A DNA stretch of 64,000 nucleotides from Bacteroidales bacterium (GTDB lineage: Bacteria > Bacteroidota > Bacteroidia > Bacteroidales > Marinilabiliaceae). The stretch lies in NCBI GenBank assembly GCA_015061285.1, contig SUWW01000013.1:1-64000 (forward strand), in the 5' to 3' direction. The position numbers and the translations under genes were made by a program. Below the pieces are notes generated by a model, which ran no database searches, had not been told where the DNA came from, and saw only the letters and a list, made by a program, of their open reading frames with translations. Positions 15,727 to 25,277 of this stretch are shown one piece after another. Each line of letters starts with the position of its first letter. Within the stretch, counting starts at the first letter, position 1.

Positions 15727-16728
15727 ATGGAATATACAGCAAAAGATTTCAAAAAGGGCCAACCACGTTGGTGCCCAGGATGTGGCGACCACTTCTTCCT
15801 TGCCTCACTGCAAAAGGCTATGGCCGAAATTGGTGTAGCTCCACACGAAACAGCAGTAATTTCTGGTATTGGCTGTTCAAGCCGTCTACCTCACTATATG
15901 GCAACCTATGGCATGAACACTATCCACGGTCGTGCAGCAGCCATTGCAACAGGTTGCAAAGTGGTAAATCCGAAACTCGCCGTTTGGCAAATCTCGGGCG
16001 ATGGTGATGGCCTTGCTATCGGTGGTAACCACTTCATTCATGCCAACCGCCGCAACATCAACCTAAATATGATTTTGCTCAATAACCGTATTTATGGTCT
16101 TACCAAGGGACAATACTCTCCTACTTCGCCACGCGGATTCGTGTCGAAGTCGAGCCCATACGGCACTGTGGAAGATCCTTTCCGCCCTGCTGAGCTCTGC
16201 TTTGGCGCTCGCGGACATTTCTTCGCTCGTGCCGTAGCTTCCGACGCCCAAGGCACAGTTGACATTCTCAAAGCTGCCTACAACCACCAAGGCGCTTCGG
16301 TTTGCGAGATTCTGCAAAACTGCGTAATCTTCAACAATGGCACCCACGACGCCGTCTACTCTAAAGAGGGGCGCGCCAAAAACGCCATCTACCTTGAGCA
16401 CGGCAAGCCTATGATTTTTGGCGAAAACAAAGAGTTTGGTCTTGTGCAAGAGGGCTTCGGCTTGAAGGTGGTTAAGATTGGCGAAAACGGCATCACCGAG
16501 AAAGATATTCTCGTTCACGATGCTCACTGTGAGGATAACACTCTTCAACTTAAGCTTGCTCTTATGGAAGGTCCCGACTTTCCTATTGCACTCGGCGTAA
16601 TACGCGACGTGGAGGCTCCTACCTACGACGACGCCGTTCAAGCCCAAATAGAAGAGGTTAAGGCTGCTAAGAAATATCACAACTTTGCCGAACTCCTCGA
16701 AACAAACGAGATTTGGGAAGTGAAATAA
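15727..16728 (+). CDS. korB: 2-oxoacid:ferredoxin oxidoreductase, beta (TPP-binding) subunit
   Basis: The 333-residue protein is the thiamine-diphosphate subunit. It shows CPGCG (Cys16 and Cys19) and IGCSSR (Cys50), which with a later Cys (in VCEILQNC) would hold the single 4Fe-4S cluster of this class. The TPP-magnesium motif is at about residues 91-120, from GDGDGLAIGGNH to NN. The start at 15727 gives the family-typical MEYTAKDFKKGQPRWCPGCG; a longer frame from 15652 runs back into korA and is not credible. It forms the active enzyme with KorA, and its transcript ends at the terminator at 16762-16796. No separate ferredoxin-like delta subunit is encoded beside it. Confidence 0.93.
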   Translation: MEYTAKDFKKGQPRWCPGCGDHFFLASLQKAMAEIGVAPHETAVISGIGCSSRLPHYMATYGMNTIHGRAAAIATGCKVVNPKLAVWQISGDGDGLAIGGNHFIHANRRNINLNMILLNNRIYGLTKGQYSPTSPRGFVSKSSPYGTVEDPFRPAELCFGARGHFFARAVASDAQGTVDILKAAYNHQGASVCEILQNCVIFNNGTHDAVYSKEGRAKNAIYLEHGKPMIFGENKEFGLVQEGFGLKVVKIGENGITEKDILVHDAHCEDNTLQLKLALMEGPDFPIALGVIRDVEAPTYDDAVQAQIEEVKAAKKYHNFAELLETNEIWEVK

Positions 16729-16761
16729 GCCCCACACTTAAACTTAACTATAACTCTTCGG

Positions 16762-16796
16762 CTCTCCATCGCTCGCAAGGCGGTGGAGAGTTTTTT
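16762..16796 (+). terminator. Intrinsic terminator after korB
   Basis: CTCTCCATCGC pairs with GCGGTGGAGAG (11 bp, one T-G pair) around a 7-nt loop, then six T. It lies 33 bp beyond the korB stop codon. Confidence 0.92.
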
Positions 16797-16873
16797 ATAC
16801 GTATGCATACATAAAAAAATGGCAGCCACACTATGCGACTGCCATCTATGCTTATTTCTTTACGTATTAACTA

Positions 16874-18484
16874 CTACTTCACCATCACCTTTTGGCTTTC
16901 ACCATTGGTATAAGTAACTATATACAAACCACGAGAAAGGTTCGCGGTAGATGTCGACACTTTTTGACCCGACAAATTGTACACGGCTACGACCTCTGCT
17001 TCTTCGGCATTAATATTCACCACTGGTGTAGCACTCGAAATCTCGATAGTCTTATACACAGTTTCGGTCTTTTGCGAAAGTTCCAATTCGTTTGTTTCGC
17101 TATTCAATACATACATAGCACATAAGGTTACATCTCCATTTTCATTGTAGGCATATTCAACCCTACGGCGACAATACCACTCTTTTTTCTCGTTGTCCCA
17201 TCTGTAATTCTCATACCAATCGTCACGGCCATCTGTTTTATATCTTACGATTTTGAAATCGCCCTTCCATGTATTGGTTTCGCTATCCCAGATATACGAT
17301 TCACTACTACCCCGATAGGGAGCATAAAAAACCAAACTTTTTTGATAATACAGCCAATCATTAACTTCAGAATCCCATCTTGATTGGACTGTTGATATTA
17401 ATTCTCCAGCTTCGTTGTAAGCATAATCGTATTTCGAACTTTCTATCCATTGGCCATCATCTTGCATCTCGTAATATATACATTGTACCTTATTGCCATT
17501 ATCATCATAAATGTAATCACACTTATAAGAATTCCACTCCAATAATTTCCAAGATTCTGTTTCGCTATTCCAACTGTACTTATATTTATAGGACACATCA
17601 CCTTTTTCTGTGTAGATATACTCAGTTTTCTCGTAATTAACCCATGTATTTGTTTCTGAGTCCAAAACGTAAGTACACGACACTTTACCTTTATCTTCGT
17701 ATGTAACTTCTTCCTTCGAATCATTTATCCATGTATTTGTTTCTGCGCTCCAAGTGAAGCCTAAATTTTGCTTCATGTTGCCATTTTCATCATAGGTATA
17801 CTCATTCTTAACTGTGTAAGACAACACCCAATCATTTACTGCAGAATCCCATTCGTTGTAATACGATATCTTTGTATAGTTGCCTTTTTCGTCATATTCA
17901 TACTCATACTTATATGCACCTACCCATGATTCTGTTTCAGTATTCCAATTATAATTTTCTGAAAGTATCTGGTGAGAATTATCATAATCATATCTACGTT
18001 TGTTAATATATACCCACTTATTTATTTCGCTAATCCACTTGCTTTCAATAGTTGTTTGTGAAATCGTGGAGCCATTATCATCGCGCAACTCACCTCCTTC
18101 CTCTATCCATACATTATTCACACTATCCCATTTGTATTTATTATTATAGATATGACGGCCATCAGTATCGTATAGGTCTTCTGTCTTAGACACAGCAACA
18201 AAAAGGCCATCTTCAGCATTCAACGAATAGCTTATCGACACAATTGTATCAGTATCGTAGGAATACTCAGTTTTTTCGTTGATTTCCCAAGCTTTAGTTT
18301 CAGCATTCCAAACGGAAGTTGTACGCAAGGTAATTTTGCCCTCTTCGTTGTAGGTACATTCTGTTTTGCTTACGTTTTCGCCATTTGCACCAGTGGTCAA
18401 CGAATAATCGAGCACTTGAATCTCTTTTGCCATCGAGGGCAAAACGAATAGAATTGAAAGAAGAAGTAGAAAGTTTCTCTTCAT
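16874..18484 (-). CDS. Secreted tandem-repeat protein with T9SS sorting domain
   Basis: The 536-residue protein has a signal peptide (MKRNFLLLLSILFVLPSMA), then roughly eleven imperfect repeats of about 36-40 residues between residues 25 and 455, and a C-terminal sorting domain (VAVYNLSGQKVST, LSRGLYIVTYTNGESQKVMVK). The repeat reads roughly Y-x-YDE-x-GN, then a stretch ending in W-x-SETN-x-W, with conserved Trp and Tyr; it recalls YD repeats and likely folds as a beta array. Products of this type are surface-exposed proteins of unknown function in Bacteroidales. It stands alone on the minus strand, convergent with korAB, and has its own upstream region of about 300 bp. Its repeats differ enough from each other that the gene is not a recent amplification. 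Confidence 0.85.
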   Translation of the reverse strand: MKRNFLLLLSILFVLPSMAKEIQVLDYSLTTGANGENVSKTECTYNEEGKITLRTTSVWNAETKAWEINEKTEYSYDTDTIVSISYSLNAEDGLFVAVSKTEDLYDTDGRHIYNNKYKWDSVNNVWIEEGGELRDDNGSTISQTTIESKWISEINKWVYINKRRYDYDNSHQILSENYNWNTETESWVGAYKYEYEYDEKGNYTKISYYNEWDSAVNDWVLSYTVKNEYTYDENGNMKQNLGFTWSAETNTWINDSKEEVTYEDKGKVSCTYVLDSETNTWVNYEKTEYIYTEKGDVSYKYKYSWNSETESWKLLEWNSYKCDYIYDDNGNKVQCIYYEMQDDGQWIESSKYDYAYNEAGELISTVQSRWDSEVNDWLYYQKSLVFYAPYRGSSESYIWDSETNTWKGDFKIVRYKTDGRDDWYENYRWDNEKKEWYCRRRVEYAYNENGDVTLCAMYVLNSETNELELSQKTETVYKTIEISSATPVVNINAEEAEVVAVYNLSGQKVSTSTANLSRGLYIVTYTNGESQKVMVK

Positions 18485-18792
18485 AACACATATATATTAC
18501 GCATTCGCTCAATGCCTCAAAACGAACAGATTTTGTTTTTATTGCATTTTTATCAGCCACACCCCCCTCAAGCGTAGGCATTCCAACCCAGTACACTTCA
18601 CTGACCATAAAAGAGTTACGCCGCCAAGTTATATTCTGATTATAGAGGTTTGGAGCGTCGAAACTATCTATGAACAACAAGTATATGGTTGACGCTTTTG
18701 TGTATGCAGCACTGCGGGTTATAAGCCTCGCCAGCGAGCGCAAAAAAAAAAAAAAAACGAAACGGAAAAAGAGAAATGTTACTTTTTACTGT
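18485..18792. other. Intergenic interval with a 16-A homopolymer
   Basis: This 308-bp stretch lies between the start of the T9SS repeat protein and the end of tadA, both minus. It should carry the promoter for the repeat protein. The only feature that stands out is a run of 16 A at 18742-18757, which is a T-run for the minus strand and could help end the tadA transcript, although no stable stem precedes it. Confidence 0.5.
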
Positions 18793-19227
18793 CTACCTCA
18801 GCCCTTGAAAGAATTTCTGCATAAGTGCTTTGCAGTCGTCGCAGAGTGTGCCAATGGCTACTGAAGTTTTGGGGTGCAGAACGGCAGGTTTCAATCGCGA
18901 ATAGCCACGCTTCTCGTCTCTCGCGCCATAGACCAATCTGCCCACTTGAGCCCACGCTATAGCGCCGGCACACATGGTACAAGGTTCTACAGTTACATAT
19001 AGAGTAGCATCGGGAAGATATTTTGCGCCAATGGTCTGCGCCGCGGCACTAATGGCTATAATCTCGGCATGAGCAGTGACGTCGTTGAGGCGCTCTGTTT
19101 GGTTGTGTCCGCGCCCAATTATGCGACCGCCCATAACAACAACAGCACCCACGGGTATTTCACCTTCGTCGTAGGCTTTCTGTGCCTCGCGAAGTGCCTC
19201 TTTCATATATTGTTCGTCGGTACTCAT
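18793..19227 (-). CDS. tadA: tRNA-specific adenosine deaminase
   Basis: The 144-residue enzyme deaminates the wobble adenosine of tRNA-Arg(ACG) to inosine in the cytoplasm. It has the zinc site of the cytidine deaminase fold: His53 and the proton-shuttling Glu55 in TAHAEIIAIS, then Cys83 and Cys86 in EPCTMCAGAI. The N-terminal DEQYMKEALREAQKA and IPVGAVVV are typical of TadA. The length is close to the family norm. Its ATG overlaps the stop of the preceding lipoprotein gene as ATGA, so it is the last gene of the trpS-lipoprotein-tadA group. A guanine deaminase is a weaker alternative; the TadA pattern fits better. Confidence 0.92.
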   Translation of the reverse strand: MSTDEQYMKEALREAQKAYDEGEIPVGAVVVMGGRIIGRGHNQTERLNDVTAHAEIIAISAAAQTIGAKYLPDATLYVTVEPCTMCAGAIAWAQVGRLVYGARDEKRGYSRLKPAVLHPKTSVAIGTLCDDCKALMQKFFQGLR

Positions 19228-21131
19228 CGCGAATTGTTTCGTCCGCCTTTGCGGTTACCGCCCTTCACCATGAACTTGCGAGCATATTTATCGGGCGTAT
19301 ACATACCCACTTTGAAATCGACCTTTATCTCCCAATTGGCACGCACGTTCACCTTTTCCATGTAGTATATGTATCGCTCAGGCTGCAAGCGTTTAGCATA
19401 ATTACCAGTATCCCACTCGCCATTACCATTATCATCGATAAGTATGCGAAGCATATATTCGGCAGGTTTTATGTAGCGAAAAGCCACTTTGCCGCTCTTT
19501 GGCACTTTCACGTGTCGCTTAACCTCATTTTTGCCAGTAACAAGTTGCAAAATGCTATTGGCAGGCACGGAGTCAATATCTATGTATAGCGTGCCATATT
19601 TATCGAGAGTAGTGATATTTATTTTCTGCTTGATGGGTTTACAAGCCAAGCCAAACACATCTACAATGGCAGCTGAATCAATCTCAAGTTGATACTCATT
19701 TCCCGGCTCCCAAGCTGCTTTGAATCCCTTGTAGCGAATATTGATAGTATCGTCGATAGTGGTATAATCCATAGGATAGAAGAGCGTATCTACCTTGTGC
19801 GAAAGGTGTATTCCACTCCAATCGAACTTATCGAATGGTGTTTCGGCGGTTATAGAGCCGCTTGCAAATACACCCAAACCACCCGAGACGTTGAGCTTAA
19901 GCGAAGGCACTTCAGGCTTTTTCTCTTTGCCTTCATCTTTTTTGCGACGACGCGAAGCAGACTTATCACTCTTCTTCGTTTGGGCAGCTTTTTCGTAGAA
20001 CCAGAAGTCGAGTGTGTCGGTTTTCACCGTCATGGCGTTGAGCGAATCGACCCAAACAGGATAATCTATCGACAGAAGCACCGAATCGCCTTTGGAAATT
20101 ATAGTATCGGTAATCCAAATAGATATGGTGTCGTTGCCTTTAGAATACTGAGTTACGGAGTGTTTCACCGATGCATCTTGACCAGGAAACGAGAGTTTCG
20201 GCTTATTTGCCATCGGCTTATTGAATATGATGGAGAGGAAATCGCGTTTCTTGCGGTCGTTGCTCACTATGTATTGGTCGTAGCGATCTTCAAGGAATGT
20301 AAATAGCACAAGCGAATCGGGCGTATACACAAGCGTGTCGCGCATAATATGCTCATACTTAAACTCCGAAGAGTCGCGAGCATCAATAGCCGTAGAATCT
20401 ACAAGCACACTGTCGGGAATCTGGCGTATTTCAAAACTTGTGGTAATGCTATCTTTCAACCAAGCAATAGTTTCGCCTGGCTGGTCGAACTTGAAATTGC
20501 GATTGTTGTCGTCGAGCGCAAACACATTGTAATACTTAGCATTAGGCACATTCTTGATAGCGAAGCGACCATATTCGTCGGTTTTGGCAATACGAATAGG
20601 TGCTACGGTATTGAAAGCCGTGTCGCTCAAATTGGCTTGCAGCAAGACATATATGCCCTTCACGGGCGAAATATCGGTAGTACTATATACATTGCCCGAA
20701 ATCATCATCGAATCGGTGCTGGAACCCGTCGAGAAGGTGAATGCAAAATTATCGAGCGTATTCCCCTCATTAAGGTCCGATATACAGTCGGCAAAATCGA
20801 GAGTATAGGTTGTAGAAGGCATCAACTCGCCGTCGAAACTCACGGTTATCGTCTTAGCATGAGCATCGGTCTTTGGCGCTTTCTCCATCGGTGGCGACAT
20901 CACAAACTTCGAGTCGGCATCTTTCAATTGAATATTCTCATCGAAGTTTATAACCACCTTATTGCCGCTAAACTCTTTAGCATTAATCTCGGGCGTGGAG
21001 CTCACCACCACAGGCTTTTGGCGGTCTTTGGGGCCACCTGTTGGAGTGCCAGGATTGGCGCAACAGAAGATGAGCAGCACTTGTGCAAATGCTGCCATAA
21101 ATATGAAAAGATTCTTAGCGTTGCGCCTCAT
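19224..21131 (-). CDS. Large Ig-like-domain lipoprotein
   Basis: The 635-residue protein has a lipoprotein signal with two cysteines at positions 23 and 24 (LLIFCCANPGTPTGGPKD), so it is membrane-anchored. Residues about 35-125 form a bacterial Ig-like domain of the Big_5 type (PVVVSSTPEINAKEF to DNFAFTFSTG). A carboxypeptidase-regulatory-like beta sandwich follows at about 130-215. A Lys/Ser-rich linker (KKSDKSASRRRKKDEGKEKK) near residue 400 separates a second beta-rich half. It is a conserved Bacteroidota envelope protein of unknown function. It lies 9 bp after trpS and overlaps tadA by 4 bp, a linkage that looks like operon convenience more than shared function. Confidence 0.85.
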   Translation of the reverse strand: MRRNAKNLFIFMAAFAQVLLIFCCANPGTPTGGPKDRQKPVVVSSTPEINAKEFSGNKVVINFDENIQLKDADSKFVMSPPMEKAPKTDAHAKTITVSFDGELMPSTTYTLDFADCISDLNEGNTLDNFAFTFSTGSSTDSMMISGNVYSTTDISPVKGIYVLLQANLSDTAFNTVAPIRIAKTDEYGRFAIKNVPNAKYYNVFALDDNNRNFKFDQPGETIAWLKDSITTSFEIRQIPDSVLVDSTAIDARDSSEFKYEHIMRDTLVYTPDSLVLFTFLEDRYDQYIVSNDRKKRDFLSIIFNKPMANKPKLSFPGQDASVKHSVTQYSKGNDTISIWITDTIISKGDSVLLSIDYPVWVDSLNAMTVKTDTLDFWFYEKAAQTKKSDKSASRRRKKDEGKEKKPEVPSLKLNVSGGLGVFASGSITAETPFDKFDWSGIHLSHKVDTLFYPMDYTTIDDTINIRYKGFKAAWEPGNEYQLEIDSAAIVDVFGLACKPIKQKINITTLDKYGTLYIDIDSVPANSILQLVTGKNEVKRHVKVPKSGKVAFRYIKPAEYMLRILIDDNGNGEWDTGNYAKRLQPERYIYYMEKVNVRANWEIKVDFKVGMYTPDKYARKFMVKGGNRKGGRNNSR

Positions 21132-21140
21132 ACTTATGTA

Positions 21141-22130
21141 TTAGTAAACTTTGAAGCCTATGATTTTGCGCACTTCGGCGAGCGTCTCAGCAGCGCTCTC
21201 ATGTGCTTTCTCGGCACCATCTTTAGCTATGCGCATAAGTAGGTCGGTGTCGTTGCTATACATCTCAATCTTCTCGCGTATTGGCTCAGTGAACTTAACT
21301 ATGTCGGCAGCAAGTTGCTTCTTGAGGTCGCCATAACGAATTGAGCAATCGTTCCATTTATCCTCGAAGAACTTCACAGTCTCCTCTTCCGAAACGATAT
21401 TAAGCAACGTAAATAGGTTTTGAATAACCTCAGGTTTTTCGCTGTTTGGCGCTGTAGGACCTGTATCGGTGACGGCTTTCATCACTTTCTTGGTGATGGT
21501 CTTAGCATCTTCGTATAGATATATACAGTTGCCTTCGCTCTTGCCCATCTTGCCCGAACCGTCGAGGCCAGGAACTTTCACTGCCGACGCAGAGTAGTGG
21601 AACGACTGAGGCTCAGGGAAGAATTCTACGCCATAAATATTATTGAAACGGCGTGCGCACTTGCGAGCCATCTCCATGTTTTGCTCTTGGTCCTTGCCAA
21701 CAGGCACCTTCACTGCGCGATGTTGCAGAATGTCGGCTGCCATAAGCGTTGGGTAGGTAAGGAGTCCGGCGTTCACATTGTCGGGTTGCTTACGAGCCTT
21801 CTCTTTGAACGTAGTAACACGCTCAAGCTCACCAAGATACGTATTCATATTTAAGTATAAATACAACTCCAAAACCTCGCGAACGTCGCTTTGTATATAT
21901 ATAGTGCATTTAGCAGGATCGATACCACAAGCGAGATATTCAGCCAAAATGGTATGAGCACTCTTAACAATGTCTTCTGGTTTTGGATGAGTGGTCAACG
22001 AGTGCCAATCGGCAATAAAGAAGTAGCAGTTGTAGTTATCCTGCATCTTTATGAAGTTGGCCACAGCGCCAAAATAGTTACCTAAATGCAGATGACCTGT
22101 GGGGCGAATGCCGCTTACGACTTTTTCCAT
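21141..22130 (-). CDS. trpS: Tryptophanyl-tRNA synthetase
   Basis: The 329-residue class I synthetase attaches Trp to its tRNA. The HIGH-equivalent is in GIRPTGHLHLGNYFGA at about residues 7-22, and the KMSKS-equivalent is KMGKSEGN at about residue 194. Other family stretches are IADWHSLTTHP, and GKDQEQNMEMARKCARRFN for Trp and tRNA contacts. The length matches bacterial TrpS. It lies 84 bp after infB with a hairpin between, and 9 bp before the Ig-like lipoprotein gene. ATG 22130 starts directly at the conserved N-terminus. Confidence 0.96.
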   Translation of the reverse strand: MEKVVSGIRPTGHLHLGNYFGAVANFIKMQDNYNCYFFIADWHSLTTHPKPEDIVKSAHTILAEYLACGIDPAKCTIYIQSDVREVLELYLYLNMNTYLGELERVTTFKEKARKQPDNVNAGLLTYPTLMAADILQHRAVKVPVGKDQEQNMEMARKCARRFNNIYGVEFFPEPQSFHYSASAVKVPGLDGSGKMGKSEGNCIYLYEDAKTITKKVMKAVTDTGPTAPNSEKPEVIQNLFTLLNIVSEEETVKFFEDKWNDCSIRYGDLKKQLAADIVKFTEPIREKIEMYSNDTDLLMRIAKDGAEKAHESAAETLAEVRKIIGFKVY

Positions 22131-22153
22131 AATAATATTGTTTTTTCTACGAC

Positions 22154-22182
22154 AACGCTCGAAGTGGTTGGCTTCGAGCGTT
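22154..22182. other. Perfect 11-bp hairpin between infB and trpS
   Basis: AACGCTCGAAG (22154-22164) pairs perfectly with CTTCGAGCGTT (22172-22182) around a 7-nt loop. On the coding (minus) strand it is followed by an A-rich, not T-rich, stretch, so it does not look like an ordinary intrinsic terminator. It could modulate read-through or mRNA stability between the two genes. Confidence 0.6.
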
Positions 22183-22214
22183 ATGTATATAAATATTGTC
22201 TGATTGTTAGTTGA

Positions 22215-25154
22215 TTATAGTTTTCTGCTTATCTCTATTTCTTCGTATGCTTCGAGCGTATCGCCAACGAGGATGTCATTGTAGTTGTTGATGCTCAAAC
22301 CGCAGTCGAGACCCGAAACAACCTCTTTCACCTCGTCCTTGAAACGCTTGAGCGAACCAAGTTCGCCAGTGTAAACCACAATACCATCGCGAATGACACG
22401 AACTTTCGATTTGGCTTTCACCTTGCCCTCTTTCACTATACAGCCCGCAATAGTTCCAACCTTCGAAATCTTGAACGTCTGCTGTACTTCGAGCGTACCA
22501 GTAACTTGTTCGCGAATTTCTGGCGAAAGCATACCCTCCATAGCCGACTTGATCTCCTCGATAGCATCGTAGATGATTGAGTATAGACGAATATCGATCT
22601 TCTCTTTCTCGGCCATCTTGCGCGCGCCTGCCGAAGGACGAACTTGGAATCCTACCACAATGGCGTCGGATGCCGAAGCAAGCGTAATATCTGTTTCGGA
22701 AATCTGACCAACGGCTTTGTGGATAACGTTGACCTTTATCTCTTCGGTAGAGAGTTTTATGAGCGAATCGGATAGGGCCTCTACCGAGCCATCCACATCG
22801 CCTTTGACGATGATGTTGAGCTCTTGGAAGTTGCCTATGGCTATGCGGCGACCAATCTCGCTAAGCGTCATGTGTGGAGTTGCACGCATTGCTTGCTCAC
22901 GTTGTAGTTGGTCGCGTTTGTTAGCTATGTCTTTAGCCTCTTTCTCGTCGGCGAAGACGTTGAATTTCTCGCCGGCCTGAGGAGCACCGTTCAAACCAAG
23001 CACAAGAACTGGTTCTGATGGTCCAGCCTTTTCTACCTTCTGGTTACGCTCGTTGAACATAGCTTTTACACGGCCATAGTTATAACCGCATACTACCATG
23101 TCGCCAACGTGGAGCGTACCATTGCTAACCAAAAGAGTAGCTTGATAGCCACGACCCTTATCGAGCGACGACTCAATGACGTGACCCATAGCACGACGGT
23201 TTGGATTGGCCTTCAATTCGAGCATATCAGCCTCGAGCAATACTTTGTCGAGCAACTTGTCGACGTTGATACCCTTCTTAGCCGAAATCTCTTGGCATTG
23301 ATATTTACCGCCCCACTCTTCAACCAAGTAGTTCATATTGGCGAGGGCTTCGCGGATTTTGTCGGGGTTAGCACCCGGCTTATCTATCTTGTTTATAGCG
23401 AATACTATAGGTACGTTGGCAGCCGCAGCGTGGTTGATAGCCTCAATGGTCTGAGGCATGACACTGTCGTCGGCTGCAACGATGATGATGGCGACGTCGG
23501 TAACCTGGGCACCACGAGCACGCATTGCCGTGAAGGCTTCGTGACCTGGAGTATCGAGGAACGTGATGTGACGTCCGTTTTCGAGAGTCACATTGTATGC
23601 ACCGATGTGCTGCGTAATACCACCAGCCTCACCGCTGATTACGTTGGTGTTACGTATGTAGTCGAGCAATGATGTCTTACCGTGGTCTACGTGACCCATA
23701 ACCGTAACAATAGGAGGACGCGAGGTGAGTTGTGCTTCATCATCGTCTTCTTCTTCAACTTCAGAAGCCGACTCAACACTTACGAATTCTACCTTGAAAC
23801 CAAACTCTTCTGCCACAATCGATAGCGACTCGGCATCGAGGCGTTGGTTAATAGATACAAACATGCCAAGCGACATGAAGGTAGCAATCACCTTATTGAT
23901 AGGCTCGTTCATCATAGTAGCCAACTCGTTGGCTGTTACGAACTCGGTAACCTTGAGCACCTTCTTTTCGTCTTCCAAACGTTCTTGCTCTTCAGCTTCG
24001 CGCTGCGACACAAGTTCACGTTTTTCTCGACGGTGCTTAGAAGTTTTCGATTTAGCACCTTTTGCCGTAAGACGAGCGAGCGTATCTTTTATTTGCTTCT
24101 GTACGTCTTCCTCGTTCACCTCTTGGCGTTGCAAGCGTTGCTGTTTCTTATTCTTCTTGCCGCCTTGGTTTTGGTTGTTTTGTCCGCCTTGACCGTTTTG
24201 GTTCTGGCGTCCATTGTTATTGTTATTATTATTGTTGTTACTATTGTTATTGTTGTCGCGGTTTTTCTTTTCCTTATCCTTCTTCAAGTTGTTATTTACT
24301 TGATTGATGGTCTTGGTATTTATATCAACCTTCTCAGCATGAGTACGCTGACGCTTCTTTTTATGATCGCGACGATTATCATCATTATCGTTTGAAATAG
24401 GCAACTGAATTTTACCAATGACAGTAGGGCCCGTTACTTGAGGGCGACCACCGAGACGGAAAATTTCTTCCTCTTTCTTGGCAGGTTTTGGTTCTTCCAC
24501 TTTAGGCTGTTGTATAGGTTGTTTAGATTGAGCAACAACAGGCTTAGGATCAGCTGGTTTGTTCTCTTTCTTAACCTCTTGTGGTTTATTGACATTGGCA
24601 GGCTGAGCCACAGGCTTGGGAGCTTCAACTTTTGGTTCAGCTTTAGGTACTTCGGGCTTAGGAGCAGGTTTATTTTCCACCTTAGGAGCTTCTTTTTTAG
24701 CTTCAGGAGCAGGAGTAGGCGCGGGCGCAGGAGCAGGCTGCTTCTTAGGCTCTTCTACCTTCTTAGCTTCTTGTGGCTTAGGCTGAGACTGTTGTTGAGA
24801 CTGAGGCTGAGGCTTTGGCTTCATAAGATCTTTTATGTTGCCAACTATTGCAGGTCCTTTGAGACGTTCAGCAGTAGGAATCACTTCCGATTCGGCAGGT
24901 TCTTCTATGCTGATGGTCTCTTTCTTCTCTTTCTTTTCTTTTTTCTGCTCTTCGTTAATCTTCTCGATGTTATGCTTTACCGTCTTGTCCTTACTAAAGG
25001 CGCTTTCAAGTAGAGCACACTGATCGCCATCGAGTTTTGTATTAGGGTTGAAATCCTCTGTTTTATAGCCTTTCTTTTGCAGAAATTCTACAATACTATT
25101 TATCCCCACGTTGAGCTCAGTGGCCATCTTGCTTAGTCTCTTTCCCTCTGCCAT
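22215..25154 (-). CDS. infB: Translation initiation factor IF-2
   Basis: The 979-residue GTPase places initiator tRNA on the ribosome. The N-terminal domain IF2_N (residues 1-50) is followed by a long Pro/Ala/Lys/Glu-rich linker, an Asn-rich run (about residues 298-340, [15 protein letters not shown] with Gln/Gly after it) and a second IF2_N-like region around 400-450. The G domain starts near residue 483 with [17 protein letters not shown] and NKIDKPGAN. Domains II, III and IV follow to the end. This is longer than E. coli IF-2 because of the linker, which is common in Bacteroidota. It is co-oriented with nusA and rimP in the classical order. The Asn-rich part is encoded by ATT/GTT-type triplets on the plus strand and may vary in length between strains. 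Confidence 0.97.
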   Translation of the reverse strand: MAEGKRLSKMATELNVGINSIVEFLQKKGYKTEDFNPNTKLDGDQCALLESAFSKDKTVKHNIEKINEEQKKEKKEKKETISIEEPAESEVIPTAERLKGPAIVGNIKDLMKPKPQPQSQQQSQPKPQEAKKVEEPKKQPAPAPAPTPAPEAKKEAPKVENKPAPKPEVPKAEPKVEAPKPVAQPANVNKPQEVKKENKPADPKPVVAQSKQPIQQPKVEEPKPAKKEEEIFRLGGRPQVTGPTVIGKIQLPISNDNDDNRRDHKKKRQRTHAEKVDINTKTINQVNNNLKKDKEKKNRDNNNNSNNNNNNNNNGRQNQNGQGGQNNQNQGGKKNKKQQRLQRQEVNEEDVQKQIKDTLARLTAKGAKSKTSKHRREKRELVSQREAEEQERLEDEKKVLKVTEFVTANELATMMNEPINKVIATFMSLGMFVSINQRLDAESLSIVAEEFGFKVEFVSVESASEVEEEDDDEAQLTSRPPIVTVMGHVDHGKTSLLDYIRNTNVISGEAGGITQHIGAYNVTLENGRHITFLDTPGHEAFTAMRARGAQVTDVAIIIVAADDSVMPQTIEAINHAAAANVPIVFAINKIDKPGANPDKIREALANMNYLVEEWGGKYQCQEISAKKGINVDKLLDKVLLEADMLELKANPNRRAMGHVIESSLDKGRGYQATLLVSNGTLHVGDMVVCGYNYGRVKAMFNERNQKVEKAGPSEPVLVLGLNGAPQAGEKFNVFADEKEAKDIANKRDQLQREQAMRATPHMTLSEIGRRIAIGNFQELNIIVKGDVDGSVEALSDSLIKLSTEEIKVNVIHKAVGQISETDITLASASDAIVVGFQVRPSAGARKMAEKEKIDIRLYSIIYDAIEEIKSAMEGMLSPEIREQVTGTLEVQQTFKISKVGTIAGCIVKEGKVKAKSKVRVIRDGIVVYTGELGSLKRFKDEVKEVVSGLDCGLSINNYNDILVGDTLEAYEEIEISRKL

Positions 25155-25277
25155 ACTTGATGATTATCTTGTTATATAGTTCAAATTCCTTTTATAGTTA
25201 CGAATTGATAATTACGAATTACGAGTTGCGTACTCACCATTCTTATGGATTCGTAATTTGAAAACTCGTAATTATTC
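25155..25277. repeat. Spacer repeat between nusA and infB
   Basis: The 123-bp spacer contains repeated and inverted TTACGAATT-like words (AATTACGAATTACGAGTTG near 25210, ATTCGTAATTTG near 25250, CTCGTAATTATTC near 25265). The same word family occurs at about 30788-30820 and 44963-45020. It may fold as a weak hairpin in the operon mRNA. Confidence 0.55.

Noticed and set aside
23844-24395. Long hydrophobic antisense frame over infB
   Set aside because: It is the complement of the Lys/Asn-rich linker codons of IF-2; hydrophobicity arises from the antisense reading.
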